Source: CAVOXO01 sp963700425 (GTDB taxonomy: Bacteria; Actinomycetota; Acidimicrobiia; Acidimicrobiales; Microtrichaceae). From it: a stretch of 64,000 nt of DNA. The stretch is from assembly GCA_963700425.1 (NCBI GenBank), contig CAVOXO010000001.1, positions 186,001 through 250,000 on the forward strand. Reading direction: 5' to 3'. Below are positions 47,216-56,724 of this stretch, one piece after another. The notes under the pieces were generated by a model. It did not search any database and was not told the origin of the DNA. It saw only the letters and a list, made by a program, of their open reading frames with translations. The stretch's first letter is position 1, and every line of letters starts with the position of its first letter. Made by a program: the position numbers and the translations under genes.

Positions 47216-48028
47216 ATGGCACTTCCCACTCCCTCCGCATCGACCACCGCCCTCGTCACCGGGGCCTCCTCAGGCATCGGCACCGAGATCGCCAAGGTGC
47301 TGGCCCGAAAGGGTCATCACGTCACCCTGGTCGCCCGGCGCCGTGACGCACTCGAGGAGGTGGCGGCGTCGCTCGAGGGGTCCGGGGGCGCCGAGGTGCT
47401 GACGACGGATCTGTCCGACGAGACGTCGCGCCGCGACCTCATCGCCCACCTCGGTGCCGGCGATCGCGCGGTGTCGATTCTCGTCAACAACGCGGGTTTC
47501 TCGACGGTGGGCCCGATCTGGGAGTCGGACCCCGACCGCGAGATGTCGATGGTCAGAACCGACGTCGAGGCGGTGGTCCACCTGTGTTCGGCCTTCACCC
47601 CGGCGATGGTCGAGGTCGGGACGGGGGCGGTGCTCAATGTCGCGTCGACGGCGGCCTTCCAGCCCGTTCCCGGTCAGGCGGGCTACGGGGCGTCGAAGGC
47701 CTTCGTGCTCTCGTACACCGAGGCGATCCGCGCCGAACTCGATGCGAAGGGCGTGTCGGTCACGGTCCTGTGCCCCGGACCGGTCAAGACCGGTTTCGCG
47801 GAGGCGGCCGGCTTCGACGGCGGCGAGGCGGAATCCGCGATGCCGTCGTTCATGTGGGTCGATGCCGCCACCGTGGCGGCCGAAGGCATCGGCGGCCTCG
47901 AGAAGGGGCGAATGGTCGTGATCCCCGGCATCGCCAACCGGGTCACCGCGACGGTGAGCCCGCTCCTGCCGAAGACGGCATTGCTGCCGGTGATGGTCCG
48001 CCAGCACCCCGCTCTGAAGGGCCGCTGA
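47216..48028 (+). CDS. Short-chain dehydrogenase (DltE/YqjQ-like)
   Basis: 270 residues. LVTGASSGIGTEIAKVLARKGHHVTLVARRRD is typical of the DltE/classical SDR group (Arg after strand 2 favours NADP). NNAGFSTVG, the Ser in NVASTAAFQP and YGASKAF follow. The C-terminal segment TATVSPLLPKTALLPVMVRQ is amphipathic and could contact the membrane. Oxidoreductase of unknown substrate, perhaps an acyl carrier or ketone. Confidence 0.86.
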   Translation: MALPTPSASTTALVTGASSGIGTEIAKVLARKGHHVTLVARRRDALEEVAASLEGSGGAEVLTTDLSDETSRRDLIAHLGAGDRAVSILVNNAGFSTVGPIWESDPDREMSMVRTDVEAVVHLCSAFTPAMVEVGTGAVLNVASTAAFQPVPGQAGYGASKAFVLSYTEAIRAELDAKGVSVTVLCPGPVKTGFAEAAGFDGGEAESAMPSFMWVDAATVAAEGIGGLEKGRMVVIPGIANRVTATVSPLLPKTALLPVMVRQHPALKGR

Positions 48029-48035
48029 ACGGCGA

Positions 48036-49409
48036 TCAGGAACGCACCGTGTCGGCGGCGGGGCCCCGTGGGGAGCCCCCGTGGCAGTGTTTGAACTTGG
48101 TGCCGCTGCCACACGGACACGGCTCGTTGCGCCCGGTGGAGGCGTATCGGGCGGCGTCCTCCTCCGCGAGGACCCTGGCGGCCTCCGAGGGCGGCCGGCC
48201 CTCACGCAACAACTGCGACATCGCCTTCATCGGACGGTCGATGTGATGGAAGAACGCCTTGTACGACGGGCAGAGGTAGTTGAGTCCCTCCTCACCGTCG
48301 GGTGTTCGGGTGAACCGGTTCTTCGGACATCCGCCGTGACAGGCGAAGCGGACGTCGCAGGTGCGACAGAACTCGGGGAGGGTGTCCCGTTTGGCCCGAC
48401 CGAACTCGACCTGCTGAGGCGACGCGACCAGGTCGATCATCGGCGTCTCGGCGATGTTTCCGAGCAGGTGCTCGGGTTCGACGTAGTGGTCACAGGAGTA
48501 GAGGTCACCGTTGTGCTCGAGGGCGACAGCCAACCCGCACGTCTCGGAGAACACACACACGGCGCCGGGTTCCCCGTGCCAGTTGGCGAGCGCGGTGTCG
48601 AAGTGTTGGACGAACACCACGCCGACATCGGTCGCGATCCACTCGTCGAAGACGGTGTTCAGGAAGGCGCCGAACGCACGAGGCGGAACCGAGCGGTCGG
48701 TGACGAGGTCGCCTTGTTGCAGGTAGAGCGGCCTGTCGCCCTTCGAGCCGGTGCTCCACCCCTGGTTGGCCAGGGGCAACAGCTCCTCGGTGGCCCGCTC
48801 GACGATGGGGATGAACTGGACGAAGCGCACTCCCATGTCGTCGCGGAAGAACCGGTAGACCTCGAGAGGCGAGTCGACGTTGGCGGCGTTCACGGTGCAC
48901 AACACGTTGACGTCGACGTCGCGGGCATCGAGCGCGTCGAATCCCTTCATCACCCTGCGGAAGGAGCCCTCTCCTCGTGGGTCGACCCGGTAGGCGTCGT
49001 GCAGCGGCTCGGGGCCGTCCACCGACAGTCCCACCAGCACGTCGTGCTCCTTGAAGAACCGCGCCCAGTGATCGTCGATGAGCGTGCCGTTGGTCTGGAT
49101 CGTGTGCGAGATGATCTGGCCCGGACGGCGGTGGGTGTCGACGAGCTCCATGGCCCGGCGGAAGAAGTCGAGCCCCATCATGGTCGGTTCGCCACCCTGC
49201 CATGCGATGGTCACCTCGGGCGTGCGGTGGGAGTCGAGGAGCTGGGAGATGTAGGTCTCCAGCATCTCGTCGGCCATCCGGAACCGGTCGCCCGGGTAGA
49301 GCTGCTCCTTGGAGAGGAAGAAGCAGTACTCACAGTCGAGATTGCAGATCGGCCCAGTGGGCTTGGCCAACACGTGGTAGGCGGCGGGGGCGCCCTGCAT
49401 CGTCAACAT
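48036..49409 (-). CDS. Radical SAM/SPASM maturase with C-terminal SEC-C motif (anSME-like)
   Basis: 457 residues. The radical-SAM cluster motif CNLDCEYCFF is followed by GGEPTM. SPASM auxiliary-cluster cysteines occur in CGLAVALEHNGDLYSCDHYV and CRTCDVRFACHGGCPKNRF. The end carries the zinc-binding SEC-C motif GRNEPCPCGSGTKFKHCHG. Anaerobic sulfatase-maturating enzymes have this layout and oxidise a Ser/Cys to formylglycine, but no sulfatase gene is near, so the substrate is open; other SPASM maturases modify peptides. I start at ATG 49409; the longer frame upstream lacks homology. Its stop lies 8 bases from the convergent SDR stop. Confidence 0.85.
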   Translation of the reverse strand: MLTMQGAPAAYHVLAKPTGPICNLDCEYCFFLSKEQLYPGDRFRMADEMLETYISQLLDSHRTPEVTIAWQGGEPTMMGLDFFRRAMELVDTHRRPGQIISHTIQTNGTLIDDHWARFFKEHDVLVGLSVDGPEPLHDAYRVDPRGEGSFRRVMKGFDALDARDVDVNVLCTVNAANVDSPLEVYRFFRDDMGVRFVQFIPIVERATEELLPLANQGWSTGSKGDRPLYLQQGDLVTDRSVPPRAFGAFLNTVFDEWIATDVGVVFVQHFDTALANWHGEPGAVCVFSETCGLAVALEHNGDLYSCDHYVEPEHLLGNIAETPMIDLVASPQQVEFGRAKRDTLPEFCRTCDVRFACHGGCPKNRFTRTPDGEEGLNYLCPSYKAFFHHIDRPMKAMSQLLREGRPPSEAARVLAEEDAARYASTGRNEPCPCGSGTKFKHCHGGSPRGPAADTVRS

Positions 49410-49479
49410 GGATCCGTGATCCCTCTCGATCTGGGGGGATACTAGATGCGGTCCCGACGTCGGCTCTGCCGAGTTCCGG

Positions 49480-51036
49480 TCAGATCGCGAGGTCGCGGCC
49501 TTCCCAGAACGGGTCGCGGAGGGAGCGCTTGAACAGCTTTCCCGACGGGTCACGTGGCATGGCCTCGATGAAGTCGATGGACTTCGGCTGTTTGAACCGG
49601 CCGAGGCGGTCGGCGAGGAAGTCCATGATCTCCGCCCGAACCGCCTCGTCGTCGGACGTCGGATCCGCCTTCTGGACGACGGCCTTGATCTCCTCGCCCC
49701 AGTCGTCGTGGGGAATGCCGAAGACCGCAACATCATCGACGGCGGGACAGGTCACCATGACCCCTTCGATCTCTGCGGGGTAGATGTTCACCCCGCCCGA
49801 GATGATCATGTCGGACTTGCGGTCCTTGAGGAACAGGTAGCCCTCCTCATCGAGGAGGCCCCAGTCACCGACGGTGAAGAACCCGTTCCAGCGATTGTCC
49901 CTGGTCTTCTTCTCATCTCCCTGGTATTCGAAGTCGGCCAGTGCGAGCGACATGTAGACGGTGCCCTCGGTGCCGGTCGGCATCTCGTTGTGGTCGTCGT
50001 CGAGGATCTTGACCTCCGAGCCGGGCCACGGCGTGCCCACCGAGCCGGGCCGTTCGAGCCATTCGGCCGCGGAGATGATGGTGCCGCCGCCCTCGGTGGC
50101 CGCGTAGTACTCCCAGATGGCGTCGCCCCACCACTCGATCATCTCCCGCTTGATGTCGGGGGGACACGGTGCGGCCGCGTGGACCATGGCATGGAGCGAT
50201 GACACGTCGTAGTCGGCGCGTCGCTCGGGAGGGACGGCGTCGAGGATTCGACGGAACTGGGTGGGCACCATGTGCGACCAGGTGACCTTCTCGGTGTCGA
50301 TGAGCTCCATCATCCGGACCGGGTCCCACTTGTCCATGAGCACCACTTTGTGACCCATGTGGAGGGCCGAACCCAGCCACATCAGCGGAGCCGTGTGGTA
50401 AAGCGGAGAGCCCGAGATGTAGCAACCGTCTCCGCCGGCATCGATGCCGAACATCGTCTGCAGACCGGTCATCAGTGCGGCCATGTCGTCGGGGTCGATG
50501 TCGAACAGCGCTCGCTTGACCCCCTTCGGCTTACCCGTCGTTCCCGACGTGTAGTGCATCGCCGCGCCCGCCGTCCGCCCCTGCGGAGTCTCGGTGCTGT
50601 GTCCCTGCCACAGATCGTCGTAGGAACGGAATCCGGGGATAGATCGGGATGCGAAGCAGTGCTCGTCGTCGAGATGTTCGAACCCGGTCCGCGCCGACAC
50701 GACCATGTCGGTGAAGCGGTCGTGGCCGACGAACGCCTTCGCACCGCTGTCGTTGACGATGTAGGCGACCTCGGGGCCCGCCAGGTGATGGTTGATGGGG
50801 GTGATCCGAAAACCCACTTGCAGCGCGGCGAGGTAGAGCCCGAGCAGTTCGTAGGAGTTGGGGAGTGTGACCGCCAGGGCGTCGCCCGGTTCCATGCCGA
50901 GGTCGCGTAGGCCGGCGACGAGCTGGTTGGCGCGGTCGAGCAGCTCGCCGGCGGTGAGGGTGGTTCCGTCAGCGTGGACCAGGGCGACCCGGTCGCGGTC
51001 GGCCGCGGCGTTCCTCCAGAAACCCAACTCGGTCAT
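49480..51036 (-). CDS. AMP-forming acyl-CoA synthetase (FadD-type)
   Basis: 518 residues, unbroken. TAGAAMHYTSGTTGKPKGVKR is the P-loop, EYYAATEGGGT the A4-like motif, FFTVGDWGLLDEEGYLFLKDRKSDMIISGGVNIYPAEIE the hinge and C-domain, and PRDPSGKLFKR the catalytic Lys. Activates a carboxylic acid as CoA ester. ATG 51036 lies beside GGTCATGT; upstream frame lacks family match. It is the third FadD-like enzyme in the window and least like FadD19. No operator of either type precedes it. Confidence 0.88.
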   Translation of the reverse strand: MTELGFWRNAAADRDRVALVHADGTTLTAGELLDRANQLVAGLRDLGMEPGDALAVTLPNSYELLGLYLAALQVGFRITPINHHLAGPEVAYIVNDSGAKAFVGHDRFTDMVVSARTGFEHLDDEHCFASRSIPGFRSYDDLWQGHSTETPQGRTAGAAMHYTSGTTGKPKGVKRALFDIDPDDMAALMTGLQTMFGIDAGGDGCYISGSPLYHTAPLMWLGSALHMGHKVVLMDKWDPVRMMELIDTEKVTWSHMVPTQFRRILDAVPPERRADYDVSSLHAMVHAAAPCPPDIKREMIEWWGDAIWEYYAATEGGGTIISAAEWLERPGSVGTPWPGSEVKILDDDHNEMPTGTEGTVYMSLALADFEYQGDEKKTRDNRWNGFFTVGDWGLLDEEGYLFLKDRKSDMIISGGVNIYPAEIEGVMVTCPAVDDVAVFGIPHDDWGEEIKAVVQKADPTSDDEAVRAEIMDFLADRLGRFKQPKSIDFIEAMPRDPSGKLFKRSLRDPFWEGRDLAI

Positions 51037-51131
51037 GTGTCCCCCTGTTGCTCGACCGTCCGTCGCTCGACCCCGTGTCGACGGCGGCAGACTACCGGAG
51101 CCGGTCCGCCGACCGTGCCAGACTCCGGCCC

Positions 51132-51821
51132 ATGACGGTGGTCCTCGGTGTCGATGGCGACAAGCAGGGGTGGATCGGCGTCGTCCTGGTCGACGGCGTA
51201 TTCGAGGCGGCTGCACTGGCCGTCTCGCTCGAGGACGTCGTCGCCTCCCTGCCTGACAAGCTTCAACGCCCCGATGCCGTGGCCATCGACATGCCGATCG
51301 GGTGGTGCGGCCAGATGCGGGCCTGCGACCAACGGCTCCGCGCACGGCTCCCCGGCAAGGCCTCGACCGTCTTCAACGCGCCGCCCGCCGTCGTTCTGAC
51401 GGCGACGACGTACAGGGACGCCAACGAAGGGTCGAAGGCCGAGACGGGCAAGGGCATTTCCGCTCAGTCCTGGATGCTCGTACCGAAGATCAAAGAAGCG
51501 ACGTCGTTCTCGCTCGACTCGGGCCTGCCGGTGATCGAGGCCCACCCCGAATGGTCCTTCGCGTTGATGACCGGAGGGGCACCGGCCGAGCCGTCGAAGA
51601 AGAGCTGGGTGGGTCACCGTGAACGCACCGGGCGGCTGGCCGGCGTCGGGATCGAGGTTCCCGACGACCTCGGCGAGGCGGGAGCCGCCGGCATCGAGGA
51701 CGTGCTCGACGCCGCGGCGGTGGCCTGGACAGCTCATCGCTGGACGGCGGGCGAGGCGTGCCGGCTGGAGGAGCCGCCGGCCAACGTCGTTGCCGGTGGG
51801 CACGTCGCGATCTGGGGTTGA
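51132..51821 (+). CDS. DUF429 family protein (predicted nuclease fold)
   Basis: 229 residues. VLGVDGDKQGWIGVVLVDG and VAIDMPIGWC carry the two Asp residues conserved in DUF429, which is thought to have an RNase H-like fold; EAHPEWSFALMTGG and the late EDVLDAAAVAWTAHRW complete it. Function unexplored. The start is the ATG at 51132, giving VVLGVDG at the usual position. It is divergent from the CoA ligase, 95 bases away. Confidence 0.82.
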   Translation: MTVVLGVDGDKQGWIGVVLVDGVFEAAALAVSLEDVVASLPDKLQRPDAVAIDMPIGWCGQMRACDQRLRARLPGKASTVFNAPPAVVLTATTYRDANEGSKAETGKGISAQSWMLVPKIKEATSFSLDSGLPVIEAHPEWSFALMTGGAPAEPSKKSWVGHRERTGRLAGVGIEVPDDLGEAGAAGIEDVLDAAAVAWTAHRWTAGEACRLEEPPANVVAGGHVAIWG

Positions 51822-51852
51822 CGACGCTGCCCGGCGTTCCGGCGTTCCGGCG

Positions 51853-52092
51853 CTAGGGGACCCAGCCTTGGCCCTCGACGTCGTAGGAGGGCGAGTTCCA
51901 CCTGACCGCCCTGGTCACGTCGGGAACGACCTGCACGATCAACGCGTCGAGGTTGCGCCCCACGTCGCGCTTCCCCCCCGGCATGGCCGCGATGCAGGCC
52001 TGAACGGGAGCATCGCCGTCGGCTTTGGCGATCTGGGGGTTGCCGCCCGAGAGCAGTGTCGGTTGGCCTGGCTCAGGCAACTTCTCGGCCAT
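51853..52092 (-). pseudogene. DUF1801-like fragment
   Basis: 79 residues that start as a DUF1801 protein (AMPGGKRDVGRNLDALIV and TRAVRWNSPSYDVEGQGW) but stop after the WNSP motif. The usual 50-60 residues after it, with the phenylalanine-rich strand and thymidylate-like core, are missing and are not found in another frame. Thus truncated at the 3' end, next to the convergent DUF429 stop. Probably non-functional. Confidence 0.55.
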
Positions 52093-52298
52093 CGGGTGTC
52101 CCTCCGTTCGCACGCACGGGAGCGGGCACCACCGGCTGGTTTTCGATGGTCCGGCTGTTCGCGTGGTGGTGCTTCCGCCGGCGCGATCGTGTCACGGCGG
52201 TTCGCAGTTGCTCACTGCACGGCGCAGGAATCCGTCGCACGGGGGAGAGCGGATCATCTGCAGGGGGGACGACTCCTCTGCGCATCTGCGGTTGAGTC

Positions 52299-53662
52299 AT
52301 GGCAAGAGCCGACACGAGCGAGCACTCGATGACCACCACCGACATCACGAACGTCCAGACCACGTCCCCGGGGGACACGTCATCGGCGGCCTCGCTGCGG
52401 CGAACGCTCTCCCTGCGTGATGTCCGGTTGTTGCTCGTCGGAACCTCGACCTCGTTGCTCGGCGATCAGTTCGCCTCGATCGCCACGCCGTGGCTCGTTC
52501 TCCAGCTGACCGACGACCCCTTCACGTTGGGATGGTCCTGGCGCTCGGGGGTATCCCCCGCGCCGTGTTCATGCTCATCGGAGGCGCGGTCACCGACCGG
52601 GTCTCACCCCGCACGGTCATGCTCGCCTCCGACATCACCCGTGGCGTGCTCACCGCCGCGATGGCGGCCGCCGTGCTGACCGGCACGACGCAGATGTGGA
52701 TGGTCTACGGGTTCGCAATGGGCTTCGGGCTCGTCGCGGGATTCGCCGTCCCGGCCGAGAACAGCATCGTCCCGAGGCTGGTCCGGCGCGACGACCTGCA
52801 GACCGGGAACGCCGTGATCATGGGTGCAACCCAGCTCACCAGCTTCGTCGGCCCGACGTTGGCCGGCGTGGTGATCGCCGGCTACGCGACCTCCACGCTC
52901 GGCATCGGGCTGGCCTTCGCCATCGATGCCGCGACCTTCGCGGTGTCGGCCCTCACGTTCGCGCTGATGCGCCCGCTCGCCGCGGCGGCCGAGCCCGCGC
53001 TGCGGTCGGGCCTGTGGGCATCGGTTCGCGATGGGTTACGCCACCTGTGGGATGACGATGCCGTCCGTTTCGTGTTCTGCGTGCTCGCCGCAGTGAATCT
53101 GTTCGTGGTGGGCCCCCTCCTGGTGGGGATCCCACTGCTGGCTCATCAGCGGCTCGCCTCGGGGGCGAGGGCATTCGGCGTGCTGATGGGGGCGTTCGCC
53201 GCCGGCAACCTCGCCGGCTACCTCGCGGCCGCATCGACCCGACTCCCGTCGAGCGCGGTGATGCGCCGCGTCGTGGTCGGGGTCCTGGCCGGCTACGGCG
53301 CGGTCATCGGTTCACTCAGCATGGTGTCCCGCACCGGGGTCGATGCCGCCCTCCTCGTCGGCCTCGGCGCCGGAAACGGCTACCTCGCCCTGACGTTGTT
53401 CACCTGGATCCAGGCCCGCACCCCCCAGCAGATGCTCGGGCGCACCATGAGCCTGCTGACCTTCTCCAGCCTCGGGCTGGTGTCGATGTCCCAGGCCGTC
53501 GCAGGAGCGGTCGGCACGTGGGATCTGGACGTGCTCTTCGTGCTGTCGGGCGTGTTGGTCCTGGGCACCACCGCCGTGGTGGCCACCCGTCCCGCTCTGC
53601 GGACTTTCACCGACAGCCTGACCGAACCCGACGTCGCCCACGACAAGGAGCCCACCACATGA
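52299..53662 (+). CDS. MFS transporter (macrolide-efflux-like), one frame change
   Basis: About 453 residues with 10-12 membrane helices. LRDVRLLLVGTSTSLLGDQFASIATPWLVLQLTDDPFTLG is the N-terminus of the MefA/DHA-3-like family, and PRAVFMLIGGAVTDR the loop 2-3 region with a conserved acidic/basic pattern. LVRRDDLQTGNAVIMGATQL follows. A one-base change at about 52535 breaks it. ATG 52299 or 52329 (MTTTDI) may be the start. It overlaps the ABC ATPase by ATGA, so these genes form one operon, probably for drug or peptide efflux. Confidence 0.83.
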
Positions 53663-54579
53663 CGCCCTCATCGCCCGAATGCCCTCTCTCGGTCGACGGA
53701 CTCACCAAGCGCTACGGCGACCGTACGGTCATCGACAACCTCACGTTCACGGTCGAGCCGGGCCGGATCACGGGGTTCCTGGGACCCAACGGATCGGGTA
53801 AGTCCACGACCATGAAGGTCCTGCTGGACCTCGCGGCGGCCGACCACGGAACTGCCAGGATCGGTGAACGCCGCTACCGCGACCTGCCTGACCCGGCGGG
53901 AACCGTCGGCGTCGTCCTGGAACCGAACGCGTTCCATCCCGGGCGATCGGGCCGCAACCACCTTCGCATCATCGCCCGGGCCAGCGGTCAGCCCCCGGCC
54001 CGCATCGACGAGACCCTCGCCCTGGCCGGTCTCGACTCGGTGGCAGCCCGGCGACGGGTCGGCACCTACTCCCTGGGAATGAAGCAACGACTCTCCCTGG
54101 CTGCCGCGTTGCTCGGCGACCCCCCGGTGCTGGTGCTCGACGAACCCGCCAACGGTCTCGATCCCCAGGGCATCCGCGACCTGCGTGGCCTGCTGCGAGC
54201 CAGAGCCGCTCGGGGCCACACGGTGCTGGTCTCCAGCCACCTGCTCACCGAGGTGCAGCACCTCGTCGATGACGTGGTCGTCATCAACGAAGGCCGGCTC
54301 GTCACCACCGGGACCATCGATGACCTCACGGGCAGTTCGGCTCAGGTCCGCACGCCCAACCCTGCCCGGCTCTCCGACGTCCTGACCTCGGCGGGCGCCA
54401 CGATCCACCGAGCGGAGTCCGACACGCTCGTGGTCACGGGGCTCGGTCTCGATCAGATCGGCGACGCCGCCCACGCCGCCGGCATCGCCGTCCACGAGCT
54501 GTCCCCGCACGCCGGATCTCTCGAGGACGTGTTCCTCGAACTCACCACCCCAGCCACACAGGAAGGTGCACAACCATGA
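53659..54579 (+). CDS. ABC transporter ATP-binding protein (export type)
   Basis: 306 residues. Walker A GPNGSGKST, Q-loop, signature YSLGMKQRL, Walker B VLVLDEPANGLDP and H-loop SSH are all present. C-terminal domain of about 85 residues (TPNPARLSDVLTSAGATIH) is typical of ABC-2 antibiotic or lantibiotic exporters. Drives export through the permease that follows (ATGA overlap). With the MFS gene and the two-component system this makes a five-gene cluster. Confidence 0.92.
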   Translation: MTPSSPECPLSVDGLTKRYGDRTVIDNLTFTVEPGRITGFLGPNGSGKSTTMKVLLDLAAADHGTARIGERRYRDLPDPAGTVGVVLEPNAFHPGRSGRNHLRIIARASGQPPARIDETLALAGLDSVAARRRVGTYSLGMKQRLSLAAALLGDPPVLVLDEPANGLDPQGIRDLRGLLRARAARGHTVLVSSHLLTEVQHLVDDVVVINEGRLVTTGTIDDLTGSSAQVRTPNPARLSDVLTSAGATIHRAESDTLVVTGLGLDQIGDAAHAAGIAVHELSPHAGSLEDVFLELTTPATQEGAQP

Positions 54580-55322
54580 CCTCGATCAACCTCGTGCGGA
54601 GCGAGTTCCGCAAACTCACCACGACCCGTATGCCTCTCGCGTTCCTGGCGGTGCTCGGCGTCATCGCCATCACCAACGGCATCGCGGTGGCGCTGGGTAC
54701 GGACATGGACGGCTCCAAGGCCTTCATTGCCACCGCCGCCGACCAACAGTCACTGATGGCCTTCGCCGCCAATTCCCTGATGATCGCCGGCCTGTTCGGA
54801 TCCATCGCTGCGGCCCGAGAATTCGGCCACAACACCGTCATCGTCACCTACCTCATCGCACCGCGTCGGACGCGAGCGCTGTCGGCACAGCTGATCGCCA
54901 TCGGTGGCGCCGGCGGGACACTCGGCATGATCGGGGCGGCGCTCACCGCGGTCGCGGTGGCCATCGCCCTTCCGTTCACCGACTACGGGTTCATGGTGCC
55001 CGCGGGTGGTGTCGCCCAGGTCCTCGCCGCGTCCACCCTGGCGGGGGCGGCCGGCGCGGTGCTCGGCGCCGGGATCGGAACCGTCATCCGCAACACCGGC
55101 GGCGCGGTCACCGGCACCGTGGTGGTTCTGGTCATCGCGCCGCCGGTCATCGTCCAACTCGCCAACGGAACTGCACCATGGCTTCCCAGCGCGCTCGCGA
55201 ATGCGGCCTCCGGTGTCTCCGACGGCACCAGCGTGTCGGGCGCCATCGGGGCCATCGCCCTCTGGGCGCTGATCCCGGCGCTGATCGCTCTGTGGACCGT
55301 GCAACGCCACGACATCGTGTGA
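54576..55322 (+). CDS. ABC-2 type transporter permease
   Basis: 248 residues, six predicted membrane helices. MTSINLVRSEFRKLTTTRMPLAFLAVLGV is the typical amphipathic start with a basic motif of ABC-2 permeases; AAREFGHNTVIVTYLIAPRRTRALSAQL follows the second helix. It partners with the ATPase just upstream (4-base overlap). Confidence 0.88.
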   Translation: MTSINLVRSEFRKLTTTRMPLAFLAVLGVIAITNGIAVALGTDMDGSKAFIATAADQQSLMAFAANSLMIAGLFGSIAAAREFGHNTVIVTYLIAPRRTRALSAQLIAIGGAGGTLGMIGAALTAVAVAIALPFTDYGFMVPAGGVAQVLAASTLAGAAGAVLGAGIGTVIRNTGGAVTGTVVVLVIAPPVIVQLANGTAPWLPSALANAASGVSDGTSVSGAIGAIALWALIPALIALWTVQRHDIV

Positions 55323-55446
55323 GGAGGAGCCGCCTTGCCGACCGGCACCGACACCGCGAACCGGCTGCGTCCGTCGCGATGGAGACGTCGTTCCCTTACC
55401 GCAGGGCGACCCGCCACCTGATCGACGCCTACCGTGGTCGAGGGTC

Positions 55447-56724
55447 ATGAATGCCGTGAACCACGAACCCCACAACGTCTCGCCACCCGTGTCCGCTCAC
55501 GCCCGGACGTGGCACCGCTGGTTCGAGCCCGGCGAGCCCCACCCCTCCCGCGGGCCGCTCGCTCGCTGGCCCCACATCACCGACGGTGTCCTCGCCCTGG
55601 TGGTGTTCGGCGTGTCGCTGGTTGCCATCGCGGTGAGCGCCCTCGACGACGGCGACGACCTCACGCTCGCGACGATCGCCGACCGACCCGTCGGGGCGTT
55701 CGCCCTCCTGGCCCTCGCTGCGGCCGCTCTGCTGTGGCGGCGACCCCAGCCCATCGCGACGACCGGGTTCATCCTGGCGCTCATGATCGGGTGGGCCATC
55801 GCCGGCTACGGCGACGGCCAGGACCTCGCCCTGGTCGTTGCCAGCTACAGCGTGGGTCGCTACGCGACCAACCACCTGCACAGTGTCGCCATCGCCGCCG
55901 CGGTCGTCGCGGTCGCCATCATGGCCACGATCATCGACGCCCACCAACGCGTCGACATCGCCCCCGCCATCATCCTCACCGCACTGCCGTGGTACGTCGG
56001 ACGCCGCATCCGCAACCGCGGTGACTACCTCGCCCTGCTCCAGGAACGCGCCACGCGGGTCGACGCCGAGCAGGAGGCCAGGGCACGGCAGGCCGTCGCG
56101 GACGAACGCTCCCGGATCGCCCGCGAACTCCACGACGTCGTCGCCCATCAGGTCTCGATGATGACCATCCAGGCCGGCGCCGCCAAGACCATCGCCCGCG
56201 ACGACCTCGAGACCGCCATCACCGCGATGGGCGACGTCGAAACCGCCGGCCGCCAGGCGCTCGGTGAGCTCCGCCACCTCCTCGGGGTCCTCCGTCCCGA
56301 CACCGACGACGCCGACGACCTCGGCCCTCAACCCGGGCTGGCAGACATCGCAGGGCTCACCGAGCAGTTCGGCCACACCGGCGCCGACGTCACCCTCACC
56401 GTCGCCGATCTGCCCGATGCCCTGCCCGCCAGCGTCGACCTCTCCGCCTACCGCATCGTCCAGGAATCCTGCACCAACGTCATCAAACACGCCGGGCCGC
56501 GCCCCACCGTCGACATCACCGTCGGCCTCGACGGCGACGGGCTCGTCATCGAGGTCACCAACACCACGACAACCGCTCCAGCCGGTCTGCCCGGGGCCGG
56601 GTTCGGCATCGCCGGCATGCGCGAACGAGCCACCGTCCTGGGCGGCACCCTGGACGCGGCGCCGCTGCCCCCCGACCGCTACCGCGTCTGCGCGCACCTC
56701 CCGTTCGAAGTGGAGCCATCATGA
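55447..56724 (+). CDS. Sensor histidine kinase (NarL/DesK family)
   Basis: 425 residues. Four or more N-terminal membrane helices (about residues 45-185), then the HisKA_3 dimerisation motif RSRIARELHDVVAHQVSMM with the phosphoacceptor His, and an HATPase with AYRIVQESCTNVIKHA and GAGFGIAGMRERATVLGG. It has no obvious extracellular domain, so it may sense the membrane or the cluster's transporter. Starts 124 bases after the permease and overlaps the regulator by ATGA. Regulation of the neighbouring transporters is likely. Confidence 0.9.
   Translation: MNAVNHEPHNVSPPVSAHARTWHRWFEPGEPHPSRGPLARWPHITDGVLALVVFGVSLVAIAVSALDDGDDLTLATIADRPVGAFALLALAAAALLWRRPQPIATTGFILALMIGWAIAGYGDGQDLALVVASYSVGRYATNHLHSVAIAAAVVAVAIMATIIDAHQRVDIAPAIILTALPWYVGRRIRNRGDYLALLQERATRVDAEQEARARQAVADERSRIARELHDVVAHQVSMMTIQAGAAKTIARDDLETAITAMGDVETAGRQALGELRHLLGVLRPDTDDADDLGPQPGLADIAGLTEQFGHTGADVTLTVADLPDALPASVDLSAYRIVQESCTNVIKHAGPRPTVDITVGLDGDGLVIEVTNTTTTAPAGLPGAGFGIAGMRERATVLGGTLDAAPLPPDRYRVCAHLPFEVEPS

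Noticed and set aside
48081..49445. 454-codon plus-strand frame opposite the radical SAM gene
   Set aside because: Shadow of the radical SAM frame, which has all the expected cysteine motifs.
51048..51131. Earlier start of DUF429 at 51048
   Set aside because: The family begins with VVLGVDG, which starts at ATG 51132; the added residues match nothing.
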